Assembly: GCA_031841125.1 (NCBI GenBank)
Contig: JAJSSI010000065.1
Span: 1 to 64,000 of the forward strand
DNA length: 64,000 bases
Source: Acanthococcus lagerstroemiae
Lineage: Eukaryota; Arthropoda; Insecta; Hemiptera; Eriococcidae
Direction of reading: 5' to 3'
Below are positions 46,480 through 60,800 of this stretch, piece by piece. Within the stretch, counting starts at the first letter, position 1; each line of letters begins with the position of its first letter. The position numbers and the translations under genes were made by a program. The notes under the pieces are model-generated. The model was not told where the DNA came from and ran no database searches. It saw only the letters and a list, made by a program, of their open reading frames with translations.

Positions 46480-49400
46480 TCTCCATACTATACATCATGT
46501 CTTTTTTCGGGGAGAAAATTTTCGGAGAGATTCGGCGTCGGGGCTGGGGCTGGTTACTCAATTTTTCGTGGCGAATTCGAATCCGTTGTCAAAATGAGCT
46601 AGAGTGATTTTTTGACCCAACCACATTTTCGAGGGTATCTCGCCCGCGGAGCGTCGCCGCCAAATTTGAACAACGAATTCGAGCTCAGCGCGAAAAATTG
46701 AGTAAAAAACAGCCTTCAATTCAAAAATTTTGATTTTTGAAAATTTTGAAGATTTCTCCATACTACATCATGTCTTTTTTCGGGTGAAAAAATTTTCGGA
46801 GAGATTCGGCGTCGGGGCTGGGGCTGGTTACTCAATTTTTCGTGGCGAATTCGAATCCGTTGTCAAATTGAGCTAGAGTGATTTTTTGACCCATTTTGAC
46901 CACATTTTCGAGGGTATCTCGCCAACGGAGCGTCGCCGCAAATTTGAACAACGAATTCGAGCTCAGCGCGAAAATTGAGTAAAAACAGCTTCAATTCAAA
47001 AATTTTGATTTTTGAAAATTTTGAAGATTTCTCCATACTATACATCATGTCTTTTTTCGGTGAAAAAATTTTCGGAGAGATTCGGCGTCGGGGCTGGGGC
47101 TGGTTACTCAATTTTTCGTGGCGAATTCGAATCCGTTGTCAAATTGAGCTAGAGTGATTTTTTTGACCACATTTTCGAGGTATCTCGCCCAGCGAGCGTC
47201 GCCGCCAAATTTGAACAATGAATTCGAGCTCAGCGCGAAAAATTGAGTAAAAAACAGCCTTCAATTCAAAAATTTTGATTTTTGAAAATTTTGAAGATTT
47301 CTCCATACTATACATCATGTCTTTTTTCGGGTGAAAAAATTTTCGGAGAGATTCGGCGTCGGGGCTGGGGCTGGTTACTCAATTTTTCGTGGCGAATTCG
47401 AATCCGTTGTCAAAATTGAGCTAGAGTGATTTTTTGACCCATTTTGACCACATTTTGGAGGGTATCTCGCCCGCGGAGCGTCGCCGCCAAATTTGAACAA
47501 CGAATTCGAGCTCAGCGCGAAAAATTGAGTAAAAAACAGCCTTCAATTCAAAAATTTTGATTTTTGAAAATTTTGAAGATTTCTCCATACTATACATCAT
47601 GTCTTTTTTCGGGTGAAAAAATTTTCGGAGAGATTCGGCGTCGGGGCTGGGGCTGGTTACTCAATTTTTCGTGGCGAATTCGAATCCGTTGTCAAAATTG
47701 AGCTAGAGTGATTTTTTGACCCATTTTGACCACATTTTCGAGGGTATCTCGCCCGCGGAGCGTCGCCGCCAAATTTGAACAACGAATTCGAGCTCAGCGC
47801 GAAAAATTGAGTAAAAAACAGCCTTCAATTCAAAAATTTTGATTTTTGAAAATTTTGAAGATTTCTCCATACTATACATCATGTCTTTTTTCGGGTGAAA
47901 AAATTTTCGGAGAGATTCGGCGTCGGGGCTGGGGCTGGTTACTCAATTTTTCGTGGCGAATTCGAATCCGTTGTCAAAATTGAGCTAGAGTGATTTTTTG
48001 ACCCATTTTGACCACATTTTCGAGGGTATCTCGCCAACGGAGCGTCGCCGCCAAATTTGAACAACGAATTCGAGCTCAGCGCGAAAAATTGAGTAAAAAA
48101 CAGCTTCAATTCAAAAATTTTGATTTTTGAAAATTTTGAAGATTTCTCCATACTATACATCATGTCTTTTTTCGGGTGAAAAAATTTTCGGAGAGATTCG
48201 GCGTCGGGGCTGGGGCTGGTTACTCAATTTTTCGTGGCGAATTCGAATCCGTTGTCAAAATTGAGCTAGAGTGATTTTTTGACCCATTTTGACCACATTT
48301 TCGAGGGTATCTCGCCAACGGAGCGTCGCCGCAAATTTGAACAATGAATTCGAGCTCAGCGCGAAAAATTGAGTAAAAAACAGCCTTCAATTCAAAAATT
48401 TTGATTTTTGAAAATTTTGAAGATTTCTCCATACTATACATCATGTCTTTTTTCGGTGAAAAAATTTTCGGAGAGATTCGGCGTCGGGCTGGGGCTGGTT
48501 ACTCAATTTTTCGTGGCGAATTCGAATCCGTTGTCAAATTGAGCTAGAGTGATTTTTGGACCACATTTTGAGGGTATCTCGCCCGCGGAGCGTCGCCGCC
48601 AAATTTGAACAACGAATTCGAGCTCAGCGCGAAAAATTGAGTAAAAAACAGCCATCAATTCAAAAATTTTGATTTTTGAAAATTTTGAAGATTTCTCCAT
48701 ACTATACATCATGTCTTTTTTCGGGTGAAAAAATTTTCGGAGAGATTCGGCGTCGGGGCTGGGGCTGGTTACTCAATTTTTCGTGGCGAATTCGAATCCG
48801 TTGTCAAAATTGAGCTAGAGTGATTTTTTGACCCATTTTGACCACATTTTCGAGGTATCTCGCCCGCGGAGCGTCGCCGCCAAATTTGAACAACGAATTC
48901 GAGCTCAGCGCGAAAAATTGAGTAAAAAACAGCCTTCAATTCAAAAATTTTGATTTTTGAAAATTTTGAAGATTTCTCCATACTATACATCATGTCTTTT
49001 TTCGGTGAAAAAATTTTCGGAGAGATTCGGCGTCGGGGCTGGGGCTGGTTACTCAATTTTTCGTGGCGAATTCGAATCCGTTGTCAAAATTGAGCTAGAG
49101 TGATTTTTTGACCATTTTGACCACATTTTCGAGGGTATCTCGCCCGCGGAGCGTCGCCGCCAAATTTGAACAACGAATTCGAGCTCAGCGCGAAAAATTG
49201 AGTAAAAAACAGCCTTCAATTCAAAAATTTTGATTTTTGAAAATTTTGAAGATTTCTCCATACTATACATCATGTCTTTTTTCGGGTGAAAAAATTTTCG
49301 GAGAGATTCGGCGTCGGGGCTGGGGCTGGTTACTCAATTTTTCGTGGCGAATTCGAATCCGTTGTCAAAATTGAGCTAGAGTGATTTTTTGACCACATTT

Positions 49401-52400
49401 TTGAGGGTATCTCGCCCGCGGAGCGTCGCCGCCAAATTTGAACAACGAATTCGAGCTCAGCGCGAAAAATTGAGTAAAAAACAGCCTTCAATTCAAAAAT
49501 TTTGATTTTTGAAAATTTTGAAGATTTCTCCATACTATACATCATGTCTTTTTTCGGGTGAAAAAATTTTCGGAGAGATTCGGCGTCGGGGCTGGGGCTG
49601 GTTACTCAATTTTTCGTGGCGAATTCGAATCCGTTGTCAAAATTGAGCTAGAGTGATTTTTTGACCCATTTGACCACATTTTCGAGGTATCTCGCCCGCG
49701 GAGCGTCGCCGCAAATTTGAACAACGAATTCGAGCTCAGCGCGAAAAATTGAGTAAAAAACAGCCTTCAATTCAAAAATTTTGATTTTTGAAAATTTTGA
49801 AGATTTCTCCATACTATACATCATGTCTTTTTTCGGGTGAAAAAAATTTTCGGAGAGATTCGGCGTCGGGGCTGGGGCTGGTTACTCAATTTTTCGTGGC
49901 GAATTCGAATCCGTTGTCAAAATTGAGCTAGAGTGATTTTTTGACCCATTTTGACCACATTTTCGGAGGTATCTCGCCCGCGGAGCGTCGCCGCCAAATT
50001 TGAACAACGAATTCGAGCTCAGCGCGAAAAATTGAGTAAAAAACAGCCTTCAATTCAAAAATTTTGATTTTTGAAAATTTTGAAGATTTCTCCATACTAT
50101 ACATCATGTCTTTTTTCGGGTGAAAAAATTTTCGGAGAGATTCGGCGTCGGGGCTGGGGCTGGTTACTCAATTTTTCGTGGCGAATTCGAATCCGTTGTC
50201 AAAATTGAGCTAGAGTGATTTTTTGACCCATTTTGACCACATTTTCGAGGTATCTCGCCCGCGGAGCGTCGCCGCCAAATTTGAACAACGAATTCGAGCT
50301 CAGCGCGAAAAATTGAGTAAAAAACAGCCTTCAATTCAAAAATTTTGATTTTTGAAAATTTTGAAGATTTCTCCATACTATACATCATGTCTTTTTTCGG
50401 GTGAAAAAATTTTCGGAGAGATTCGGCGTCGGGGCTGGGGCTGGTTACTCAATTTTTCGTGGCGAATTCGAATCCGTTGTCAAAATTGAGCTAGAGTGAT
50501 TTTTGACCCATTTTGACCACATTTTGGAGGGTATCTCGCCCGCGGAGCGTCGCCGCCAAATTTGAACAACGAATTCGAGCTCAGCGCGAAAAATTGAGTA
50601 AAAAACAGCCATCAATTCAAAAATTTTGATTTTTGAAAATTTTGAAGATTTCTCCATACTATACATCATGTCTTTTTTCGGGTGAAAAAATTTTCGGAGA
50701 GATTCGGCGTCGGGGCTGGGGCTGGTTACTCAATTTTTCGTGGCGAATTCGAATCCGTTGTCAAAATTGAGCTAGAGTGATTTTTTGACCCATTTTGACC
50801 ACATTTTCGAGGTATCTCGCCAACGGAGCGTCGCCGCCAAATTTGAACAACGAATTCGAGCTCAGCGCGAAAAATTGAGTAAAAAACAGCCTTCAATTCA
50901 AAAATTTTGATTTTTGAAAATTTTGAAGATTTCTCCATACTATACATCATGTCTTTTTTCGGTGTGAAAAATTTTCGGAGAGATTCGGCGTCGGGGCTGG
51001 GGCTGGTTACTCAATTTTTCGTGGCGAATTCGAATCCGTTGTCAAAATTGAGCTAGAGTGATTTTTTGACCACATTTTGGAGGGTATCTCGCCCGCGGAG
51101 CGTCGCCGCCAAATTTGAACAATGAATTCGAGCTCAGCGCGAAAAATTGAGTAAAAAACAGCCATCAATTCAAATTTTGATTTTTGAAAATTTTGAAGAT
51201 TTCTCCATACTATACATCATGTCTTTTTTCGGTGAAAAAAATTTTCGGAGAGATTCGGCGTCGGGGCTGGGGCTGGTTACTCAATTTTTCGTGGCGAATT
51301 CGAATCCGTTGTCAAAATTGAGCTAGAGTGATTTTTTGACCCATTTTGACCACATTTTCGAGGGTATCTCGCCGCGGAGCGTCGCCGCCAAATTTGAACA
51401 ACGAATTCGAGCTCAGCGCGAAAAATTGAGTAAAAAACAGCTTCAATTCAAAAATTTTGATTTTTGAAAATTTTGAAGATTTCTCCATACTATACATCAT
51501 GTCTTTTTTCGGGTGAAAAAATTTTCGGAGAGATTCGGCGTCGGGGCTGGGGCTGGTTACTCAATTTTTCGTGGCGAATTCGAATCCGTTGTCAAAATTG
51601 AGCTAGAGTGATTTTTTGACCCATTTTGACCACATTTTCGAGGGTATCTCGCCCGCGGAGCGTCGCCGCCAAATTTGAACAACGAATTCGAGCTCAGCGC
51701 GAAAAATTGAGTAAAAAACAGCCTTCAATTCAAAAATTTTGATTTTTGAAAATTTTGAAGATTTCTCCATACTATACATCATGTCTTTTTTCGGGTGAAA
51801 AAATTTTCGGAGAGATTCGGCGTCGGGGCTGGGGCTGGTTACTCAATTTTTCGTGGCGAATTCGAATCCGTTGTCAAGATTGAGCTAGAGTGATTTTTTG
51901 ACCCATTTTGACCACATTTTCGAGGGTATCTCGCCAACGGAGCGTCGCCGCCAAATTTGAACAATGAATTCGCTCAGCGCGAAAAATTGAGTAAAAAACA
52001 GCCTTCAATTCAAAAATTTTGATTTTTGAAAATTTTGAAGATTTCTCCATACTATACATCATGTCTTTTTTCGGGTGAAAAAATTTTCGGAGAGATTCGG
52101 CGTCGGGGCTGGGGCTGGTTACTCAATTTTTCGTGGCGAATTCGAATCCGTTGTCAAAATTGAGCTAGAGTGATTTTTTGACCCATTTTGACCACATTTT
52201 CGAGGGTATCTCGCCCGCGGAGCGTCGCCGCCAAATTTGAACAACGAATTCGAGCTCAGCGCGAAAAATTGAGTAAAAAACAGCCTTCAATTCAAAAATT
52301 TTGATTTTTGAAAATTTTGAAGATTTCTCCATACTATACATCATGTCTTTTTTCGGGTGAAAAAATTTTCGGAGAGATTCGGCGTCGGGGCTGGGGCTGG

Positions 52401-53159
52401 TTACTCAATTTTTCGTGGCGAATTCGAATCCGTTGTCAAAATTGAGCTAGAGTGATTTTTTGACCACATTTTGGAGGGTATCTCGCCCGCGGAGCGTCGC
52501 CGCCAAATTTGAACAACGAATTCGAGCTCAGCGCGAAAAATTGAGTAAAAAACAGCCATCAATTCAAAAATTTTGATTTTGAAAATTTTGAAGATTTCTC
52601 CATACTATACATCATGTCTTTTTTCGGGTGAAAAAATTTTCGGAGAGATTCGGCGTCGGGGCTGGGGCTGGTTACTCAATTTTTCGTGGCGAATTCGAAT
52701 CCGTTGTCAAAATTGAGCTAGAGTGATTTTTTGACCCATTTTGACCACATTTTCGAGGGTATCTCGCCCGCGGAGCGTCGCCGCCAAATTTGAACAACGA
52801 ATTCGAGCTCAGCGCGAAAAATTGAGTAAAAAACAGCCTTCAATTCAAAAATTTTGATTTTTGAAAATTTTGAAGATTTCTCCATACTATACATCATGTC
52901 TTTTTTCGGGTGAAAAAATTTTCGGAGAGATTCGCGTCGGGGCTGGGGCTGGTTACTCAATTTTTCGTGGCGAATTCGAATCCGTTGTCAAAATTGAGCT
53001 AGAGTGATTTTTTGACCCATTTTGACCACATTTTGGAGGGTATCTCGCCCGCGGAGCGTCGCCGCCAAATTTGAACAACGAATTCGAGCTCAGCGCGAAA
53101 AATTGAGTAAAAAACAGCCTTCAATTCAAAAATTTTGATTTTTGAAAATTTTGAAGATT

Positions 53160-53445
53160 TCTCCATACTATACATCATGTCTTTTTTCGGGTGAAAAAAT
53201 TTTCGGAGAGATTCGGCGTCGGGGCTGGGGCTGGTTACTCAATTTTTCGTGGCGAATTCGAATCCGTTGTCAAATTTGAGCTAGAGTGATTTTTTGACCC
53301 ATTTTGACCACATTTTCGAGGGTATCTCGCCAACGGAGCGTCGCCGCCAAATTTGAACAACGAATTCGAACTCAGCGCGAAAAATTGAGTAAAAAACAGC
53401 CTTCAATTCAAAAATTGATTTTTGATTTTTGAATTTTTGAAGATT
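53160..53445 (+). repeat. Monomer with rearranged A/T tract
   Basis: Near 53,411 to 53,440 the tract reads CAAAAATTGATTTTTG, ATTTTTGAATTTTTGAAG, with an extra ATTTTTG unit and loss of the AAAATTTT step. The spacing is 286 bp. The following monomer has GAGGAGATTTTTTTGACCAC, another private change. Confidence 0.85.
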
Positions 53446-54553
53446 TCTCCATACTATACATCATGTCTTTTTTCGGGTGAAAAAATTTTCGGAGAGATTC
53501 GGCGTCGGGGCTGGGGCTGGTTACTCAATTTTTCGTGGCGAATTCGAATCCGTTGTCAAAATTGAGCTAGAGGAGATTTTTTTGACCACATTTTCGAGGG
53601 TATCTCGCCCGCGGAGCGTCGCCGCCAAATTTGAACAACGAATTCGAGCTCAGCGCGAAAAATTGAGTAAAAAACAGCCTTCAATTCAAAAATTTTGATT
53701 TTTGAAAATTTTGAAGATTTCTCCATACTATACATCATGTCTTTTTTCGGGTGAAAAAATTTTCGGAGAGATTCGGCGTCGGGGCTGGGGCTGGTTACTC
53801 AATTTTTCGTGGCGAATTCGAATCCGTTGTCAAATTGAGCTAGAGTGATTTTTTGACCCATTTTGACCACATTTTCGAGGGTATCTCGCCACGGAGCGTC
53901 GCCGCCAAATTTGAACAACGAATTCGAGCTCAGCGCGAAAAATTGAGTAAAAAACAGCCTTCAATTCAAAAATTTTGATTTTTGAAAATTTTGAAGATTT
54001 CTCCATACTATACATCATGTCTTTTTTCGGGTGAAAAAATTTTCGGAGAGATTCGGCGTCGGGGCTGGGGCTGGTTACTCAATTTTTCGTGGCGAATTCG
54101 AATCCGTTGTCAAAATTGAGCTAGAGTGATTTTTGGACCACATTTTGGAGGGTATCTCGCCCGCGGAGCGTCGCCGCCAAATTTGAACAACGAATTCGAG
54201 CTCAGCGCGAAAAATTGAGTAAAAAACAGCCTTCAATTCAAAAATTTTGATTTTTGAAAATTTTGAAGATTTCTCCATACTATACATCATGTCTTTTTTC
54301 GGGTGAAAAAATTTTCGGAGAGATTCGGCGTCGGGGCTGGGGCTGGTTACTCAATTTTTCGTGGCGAATTCGAATCCGTTGTCAAAATTGAGCTAGAGTG
54401 ATTTTTTGACCCATTTTGACCACATTTTCGAGGGTATCTCGCCAGCGGATCGTCGCCGCCAAATTTGAACAACGAATTCGAACTCAGCGCGAAAAATTGA
54501 GTAGAAAACAGCCTTCAATTCAAAAATTTTGATTTTTGAAAATTTTGAAGATT

Positions 54554-54834
54554 TCTCCATACTATACATCATGTCTTTTTTCGGGTGAAAAAATTTTCGG
54601 AGAGATTCGGCGTCGGGGCTGGGGCTGGTTACTCAATTTTTCGTGGCGAATTCGAATCCGTTGTCAAAATTGAGCTAGAGTGATTTTTTGACCCATTTTG
54701 AACACATTTTCGAGGGTATCTTGCCCGCGAAGCGTCGCCGCAAAATTTGAACAACGAATTCGAGCTCAGCGCGAAAAATTGAGTAAAAACAGCCTTCAAT
54801 TCAAAAATTTTGATTTTTGAAAATTTTGAAGATT
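54554..54834 (+). repeat. Right-domain monomer carrying a left-domain haplotype
   Basis: GAACACATTTT (about 54,700) is followed by CTTGCCCGCGAAGCG and CGCAAAATTTG. Both of the first two linked markers also occur at about 13,108 to 13,140 and I saw the combination nowhere else. The upstream neighbour near 54,445 to 54,505 has GGATCGTCG, CGAACTCAGC and GAGTAGAAAAC. GAGTAGAAAAC recurs once more near 55,055. Confidence 0.85.
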
Positions 54835-57800
54835 TCTCCATACTATACATCATGTCTTTTTTCGGTGAAAAATTTTCGGAGAGATTCGGCGTCGGGGCGG
54901 GGCTGGTTACTCAATTTTTCGTGGCGAATTCGAATCCGTTGTCAAAATTGAGCTAGAGTGATTTTTTGACCCATTTTGACCACATTTCGAGGGTATCTCG
55001 CCGCGGAGCGTCGCGCCAAATTTGAACAACGAATTCGAGCTCAGCGCGAAAAATTGAGTAGAAAACAGCCTTCAATTCAAAAATTTTGATTTTTGAAAAT
55101 TTTGAAGATTTCTCCATACTATACATCATGTCTTTTTTCGGGTGAAAAAATTTTCGGAGAGATTCGGCGTCGGGGCTGGGGCTGGTTACTCAATTTTTCG
55201 TGGCGAATTCGAATCCGTTGTCAAAATTGAGCTAGAGTGATTTTTTGACCCATTTTGACCACATTTTCGAGGGTATCTCGCCCGCGGAGCGTCGCCGCCA
55301 AATTTGAACAACGAATTCGAGCTCAGCGCGAAAAATTGAGTAAAAAACAGCCTTCAATTCAAAATTTTGATTTTTGAAAATTTTGAAGATTTCTCCATAC
55401 TATACATCATGTCTTTTTTCGGGTGAAAAAATTTTCGGAGAGATTCGGCGTCGGGCTGGGGCTGGTTACTCAATTTTTCGTGGCGAATTCGAATCCGTTG
55501 TCAAAATTGAGCTAGAGTGATTTTTTGACCCATTTTGACCACATTTTGGAGGGTATCTCGCCAACGGAGCGTCGCCGCCAAATTTGAACAACGAATTCGA
55601 GCTCAGCGCGAAAAATTGAGTAAAAAACAGCCTTCAATTCAAAATTTTGATTTTTGAAAATTTTGAAGATTTCTCCATACTATACATCATGTCTTTTTTC
55701 GGGTGAAAAAATTTTCGGAGAGATTCGGCGTCGGGCTGGGGCTGGTTACTCAATTTTTCGTGGCGAATTCGAATCCGTTGTCAAAATTGAGCTAGAGTGA
55801 TTTTTTGACCCATTTTGACCACATTTTGGAGGGTATCTCGCCAACGGAGCGTCGCCGCCAAATTTGAACAACGAATTCGAGCTCAGCGCGAAAAATTGAG
55901 TAAAAAACAGCCTTCAATTCAAAAATTTTGATTTTTGAAAATTTTGAAGATTTCTCCATACTATACATCATGTCTTTTTTCGGTGAAAAAATTTTCGGAG
56001 AGATTCGGCGTCGGGGCTGGGGCTGGTTACTCAATTTTACGTGGCGAATTCGAATCCGGTGTCAACATTGAGCTAGAGTGATTTTTTGACCCATTTTGAC
56101 CACATGTTCGAGGGTATCTCGCCAGCGGAGCGTCGCCGCCAAATTTGAACAACGAATTCGAGCTCAGCGCGAAAAATTGAGTAAAAAACAGCCTTCAATT
56201 CAAAAATTTTGATTTTTGAAAATTTTGAAGATTTCTCCATACTATACATCATGTCTTTTTTCGGGTGAAAAAATTTTCGGAGAGATTCGGCGTCGGGGCT
56301 GGGGCTGGTTACTCAATTTTTCGTGGCGAATTCGAATCCGTTGTCAAAATTGAGCTAGAGTGATTTTTTTGACCACATTTTGGAGGGTATCTCCCCGCGG
56401 AGCGTCGCCGCCAAATTTGAACAACGAATTCGAGCTCAGCGCGAAAAATTGAGTAAAAAACAGCCTCAATTCAAAAATTTTGATTTTTGAAAATTTTGAA
56501 GATTTCTCCATACTATACATCATGTCTTTTTTCGGGTGAAAAAATTTTCGGAGAGATTCGGCGTCGGGCTGGGGCTGGTTACTCAATTTTTCGTGGCGAA
56601 TTCGAATCCGTTGTCAAAATTGAGCTAGAGTGATTTTTTGACCCATTTTGACCACATTTTCGAGGGTATCTCGCCGCGAGCGTCGCCGCCAAATTTGAAC
56701 AACGAATTCGAGCTCAGCGCGAAAAATTGAGTAAAAAACAGCCTTCAATTCAAAAATTTTGATTTTTGAAAATTTTGAAGATTTCTCCATACTATACATC
56801 ATGTCTTTTTTCGGGTGAAAAATTTTCGGAGAGATTCGGCGTCGGGGCTGGGGCTGGTTACTCAATTTTTCGTGGCGAATTCGAATCCGTTGTCAAAATT
56901 GAGCTAGAGTGATTTTTTGACCCATTTTGACCACATTTTCGAGGGTATCTCGCCCGCGGAGCGTCGCCGCCAAATTTGAACAACGAATTCGAGCTCAGCG
57001 CGAAAAATTGAGTAAAAAACAGCCTTCAATTCAAAAATTTTGATTTTTGAAAATTTTGAAGATTTCTCCATACTATACATCATGTCTTTTTTCGGGTGAA
57101 AAAATTTTCGGAGAGATTCGGCGTCGGGGCTGGGGCTGGTTACTCAATTTTTCGTGGCGAATTCGAATCCGTTGTCAAAATTGAGCTAGAGTGATTTTTT
57201 GACCCATTTTGACCACATTTTCGAGGGTATCTCGCCCGCGAGCGTCGCCGCCAAATTTGAACAACGAATTCGAGCTCAGCGCGAAAAAATGAGTAAAAAA
57301 CAGCCTTCAATTCAAAAATTTTGATTTTTGAAAATTTTGAAGATTTCTCCATACTATACATCATGTCTTTTTTCGGGTGAAAAAATTTTCGGAGAGATTC
57401 GGCGTCGGGGCTGGGGCTGGTTACTCAATTTTTCGTGGCGAATTCGAATCCGTTGTCAAAATTGAGCTAGAGTGATTTTTTGACCTTTTTGACCACATTT
57501 TCGAGGGTATCTCGCCCGCGGAGCGTCGCCGCCAAATTTGAACAACGAATTCGAGCTCAGCGCGAAAAATTGAGTAAAAAACAGCCTTCAATTCAAAAAT
57601 TTTGATTTTTGAAAATTTTGAAGATTTCTCCATACTATACATCATGTCTTTTTTCGGGTGAAAAAATTTTCGGAGAGATTCGGCGTCGGGGCTGGGGCTG
57701 GTTACTCAATTTTTCGTGGCGAATTCGAATCCGTTGTCAAATTGAGCTAGAGTGATTTTTTGACCCATTTTGACCACATTTTCGAGGGTATCTCGCCCGC

Positions 57801-60800
57801 GGAGCGTCGCCGCCAAATTTGAACAACGAATTCGAGCTCAGCGCGAAAAATTGAGTAAAAAACAGCCTCAATTCAAAAATTTTGATTTTGAAAATTTTGA
57901 AGATTTCTCCATACTATACATCATGTCTTTTTTCGGGTGAAAAAATTTTCGGAGAGATTCGGCGTCGGGGCTGGGGCTGGTTACTCAATTTTTCGTGGCG
58001 AATTCGAATCCGTTGTCAAAATTGAGCTAGAGTGATTTTTTGACCCATTTTGACCACATTTTCGAGGGTATCTCGCCAACGGAGCGTCGCCGCCAAATTT
58101 GAACAACGAATTCGAGCTCAGCGCGAAAAATTGAGTAAAAAACAGCCTTCAATTCAAAATTTTGATTTTTGAAAATTTTGAAGATTTCTCCATACTATAC
58201 ATCATGTCTTTTTTCGGGTGAAAAAATTTTCGGAGAGATTCGGCGTCGGGGCTGGGGCTGGTTACTCAATTTTTCGTGGCGAATTCGAATCCGTTGTCAA
58301 ATTGAGCTAGAGTGATTTTTTGACCATTTTGACCACATTTTGGAGGGTATCTCGCCAACGGAGCGTCGCCGCAAATTTGAACAATGAATTCGAGCTCAGC
58401 GCGAAAAATTGAGTAAAAAACAGCCTTCAATTCAAAATTTTGATTTTTGAAAATTTTGAAGATTTCTCCATACTATACATCATGTCTTTTTTCGGGTGAA
58501 AAAATTTTCGGAGAGATTCGGCGTCGGGGCTGGGGCTGGTTACTCAATTTTTCGTGGCGAATTCGAATCCGTTGTCAAAATTGAGCTAGAGTGATTTTTT
58601 GACCCATTTTGACCACATTTTCGAGGGTATCTCGCCGCGGAGCGTCGCCGCCAAATTTGAACAACGAATTCGAGCTCAGCGCGAAAAATTGAGTAAAAAA
58701 CAGCTTCAATTCAAAAATTTTGATTTTTGAAAATTTTGAAGATTTCTCCATACTATACATCATGTTTTTTTTTTTCGGGTGAAAAAATTTTCGGAGAGAT
58801 TCGGCGTCGGGGCTGGGGCTGGTTACTCAATTTTTCGTGGCGAATTCGAATCCGTTGTCAAAATTGAGCTAGAGTGATTTTTTGACCCTTTTGACCACAT
58901 TTCGAGGGTATCTCGCCAACGGAGCGTCGCCGCCAATTTTGAACAACGAATTCGAGCTCAGCGCGAAAAATTGAGTAAAAAACAGCCTTCAATTCAAAAA
59001 TTTTGATTTTTGAAAATTTTGAAGATTTCTCCATACTATACATCATGTCTTTTTTCGGGTGAAAAAATTTTCGGAGAGATTCGGCGTCGGGGCTGGGGCT
59101 GGTTACTCAATTTTTCGTGGCGAATTCGAATCCGTTGTCAAAATTGAGCTAGAGTGATTTTTTGACCCATTTTGACCACATTTTCGAGGGTATCTCGCCA
59201 CGGAGCGTCGCCGCCAAATTTGAACAACGAATTCGAGCTCAGCGCGAAAATTGAGTAAAAAACAGCCTTCAATTCAAAAATTTTGATTTTTGAAAATTTT
59301 GAAGATTTCTCCATACTATACATCATGTCTTTTTTCGGGTGAAAAAAATTTCGGGAGAGATTCGGCGTCGGGGCTGGGGCTGGTTACTCAATTTTTCGTG
59401 GCGAATTCGAATCCGTTGTCAAAATTGAGCTAGAGTGATTTTTTGACCCATTTTGACCACATTGGAGGGTATCTCGCCAACGGAGCGTCGCCGCCAAATT
59501 TGAACAACGAATTCGAGCTCAGCGCGAAAAATTGAGTAAAAAACAGCCTTCAATTCAAAAATTTTGATTTTTGAAAATTTTGAAGATTTCTCCATACTAT
59601 ACATCATGTCTTTTTTCGGGTGAAAAAATTTTCGGAGAGATTCGGCGTCGGGGCTGGGGCTGGTTACTCAATTTTTCGTGGCGAATTCGAATCCGTTGTC
59701 AAATTGAGCTAGAGTGATTTTTGACCCATTTTGACCACATTTTCGAGGGTATCTCGCCCGCGGAGCGTCGCCGCCAAATTTGAACAACGAATTCGAGCTC
59801 AGCGCGAAAATTGAGTAAAAAACAGCCATCAATTCAAAAATTTTGATTTTTGAAAATTTTGAAGATTTCTCCATACTATACATCATGTCTTTTTTCGGGT
59901 GAAAAAATTTTCGGAGAGATTCGGCGTCGGGGCTGGGGCTGGTTACTCAATTTTTCGTGGCGAATTCGAATCCGTTGTCAAAATTGAGCTAGAGTGATTT
60001 TTTGACCCATTTTGACCACATTTTCGAGGGTATCTCGCCACGGAGCGTCGCCGCAAAATTTGAACAACGAATTCGAGCTCAGCGCGAAAAATTGAGTAAA
60101 AAACAGCCTTCAATTCAAAAATTTTGATTTTTGAAATTTTGAAGATTTCTCCATACTATACATCATGTCTTTTTTCGGGTGAAAAAAATTTTCGGAGAGA
60201 TTCGGCGTCGGGGCTGGGGCTGGTTACTCAATTTTTCGTGGCGAATTCGAATCCGTTGTCAAAATTGAGCTAGAGTGATTTTTGACCCATTTTGACCACA
60301 TTTGGAGGGTATCTCGCCCGCGGAGCGTCGCCGCCAAATTTGAACAACGAATTCGAGCTCAGCGCGAAAAATTGAGTAAAAAACAGCCTTCAATTCAAAA
60401 TTTTGATTTTTGAAAATTTTGAAGATTTCTCCATACTATACATCATGTCTTTTTTCGGGTGAAAAAATTTTCGGAGAGATTCGGCGTCGGGGCTGGGCTG
60501 GTTACTCAATTTTTCGTGGCGAATTCGAATCCGTTGTCAAAATTGAGCTAGAGTGATTTTTTGACCCATTTTGACCACATTTTCGAGGGTATCTCGCCCG
60601 CGGAGCGTCGCCGCCAAATTTGAACAACGAATTCGAGCTCAGCGCGAAAAATTGAGTAAAAAACAGCCTTCAATTCAAAAATTTTGATTTTTGAAAATTT
60701 TGAAGATTTCTCCATACTATACATCATGTCTTTTTTCGGGTGAAAAAATTTTCGGAGAGATTCGGCGTCGGGGCTGGGGCTGGTTACTCAATTTTTCGTG

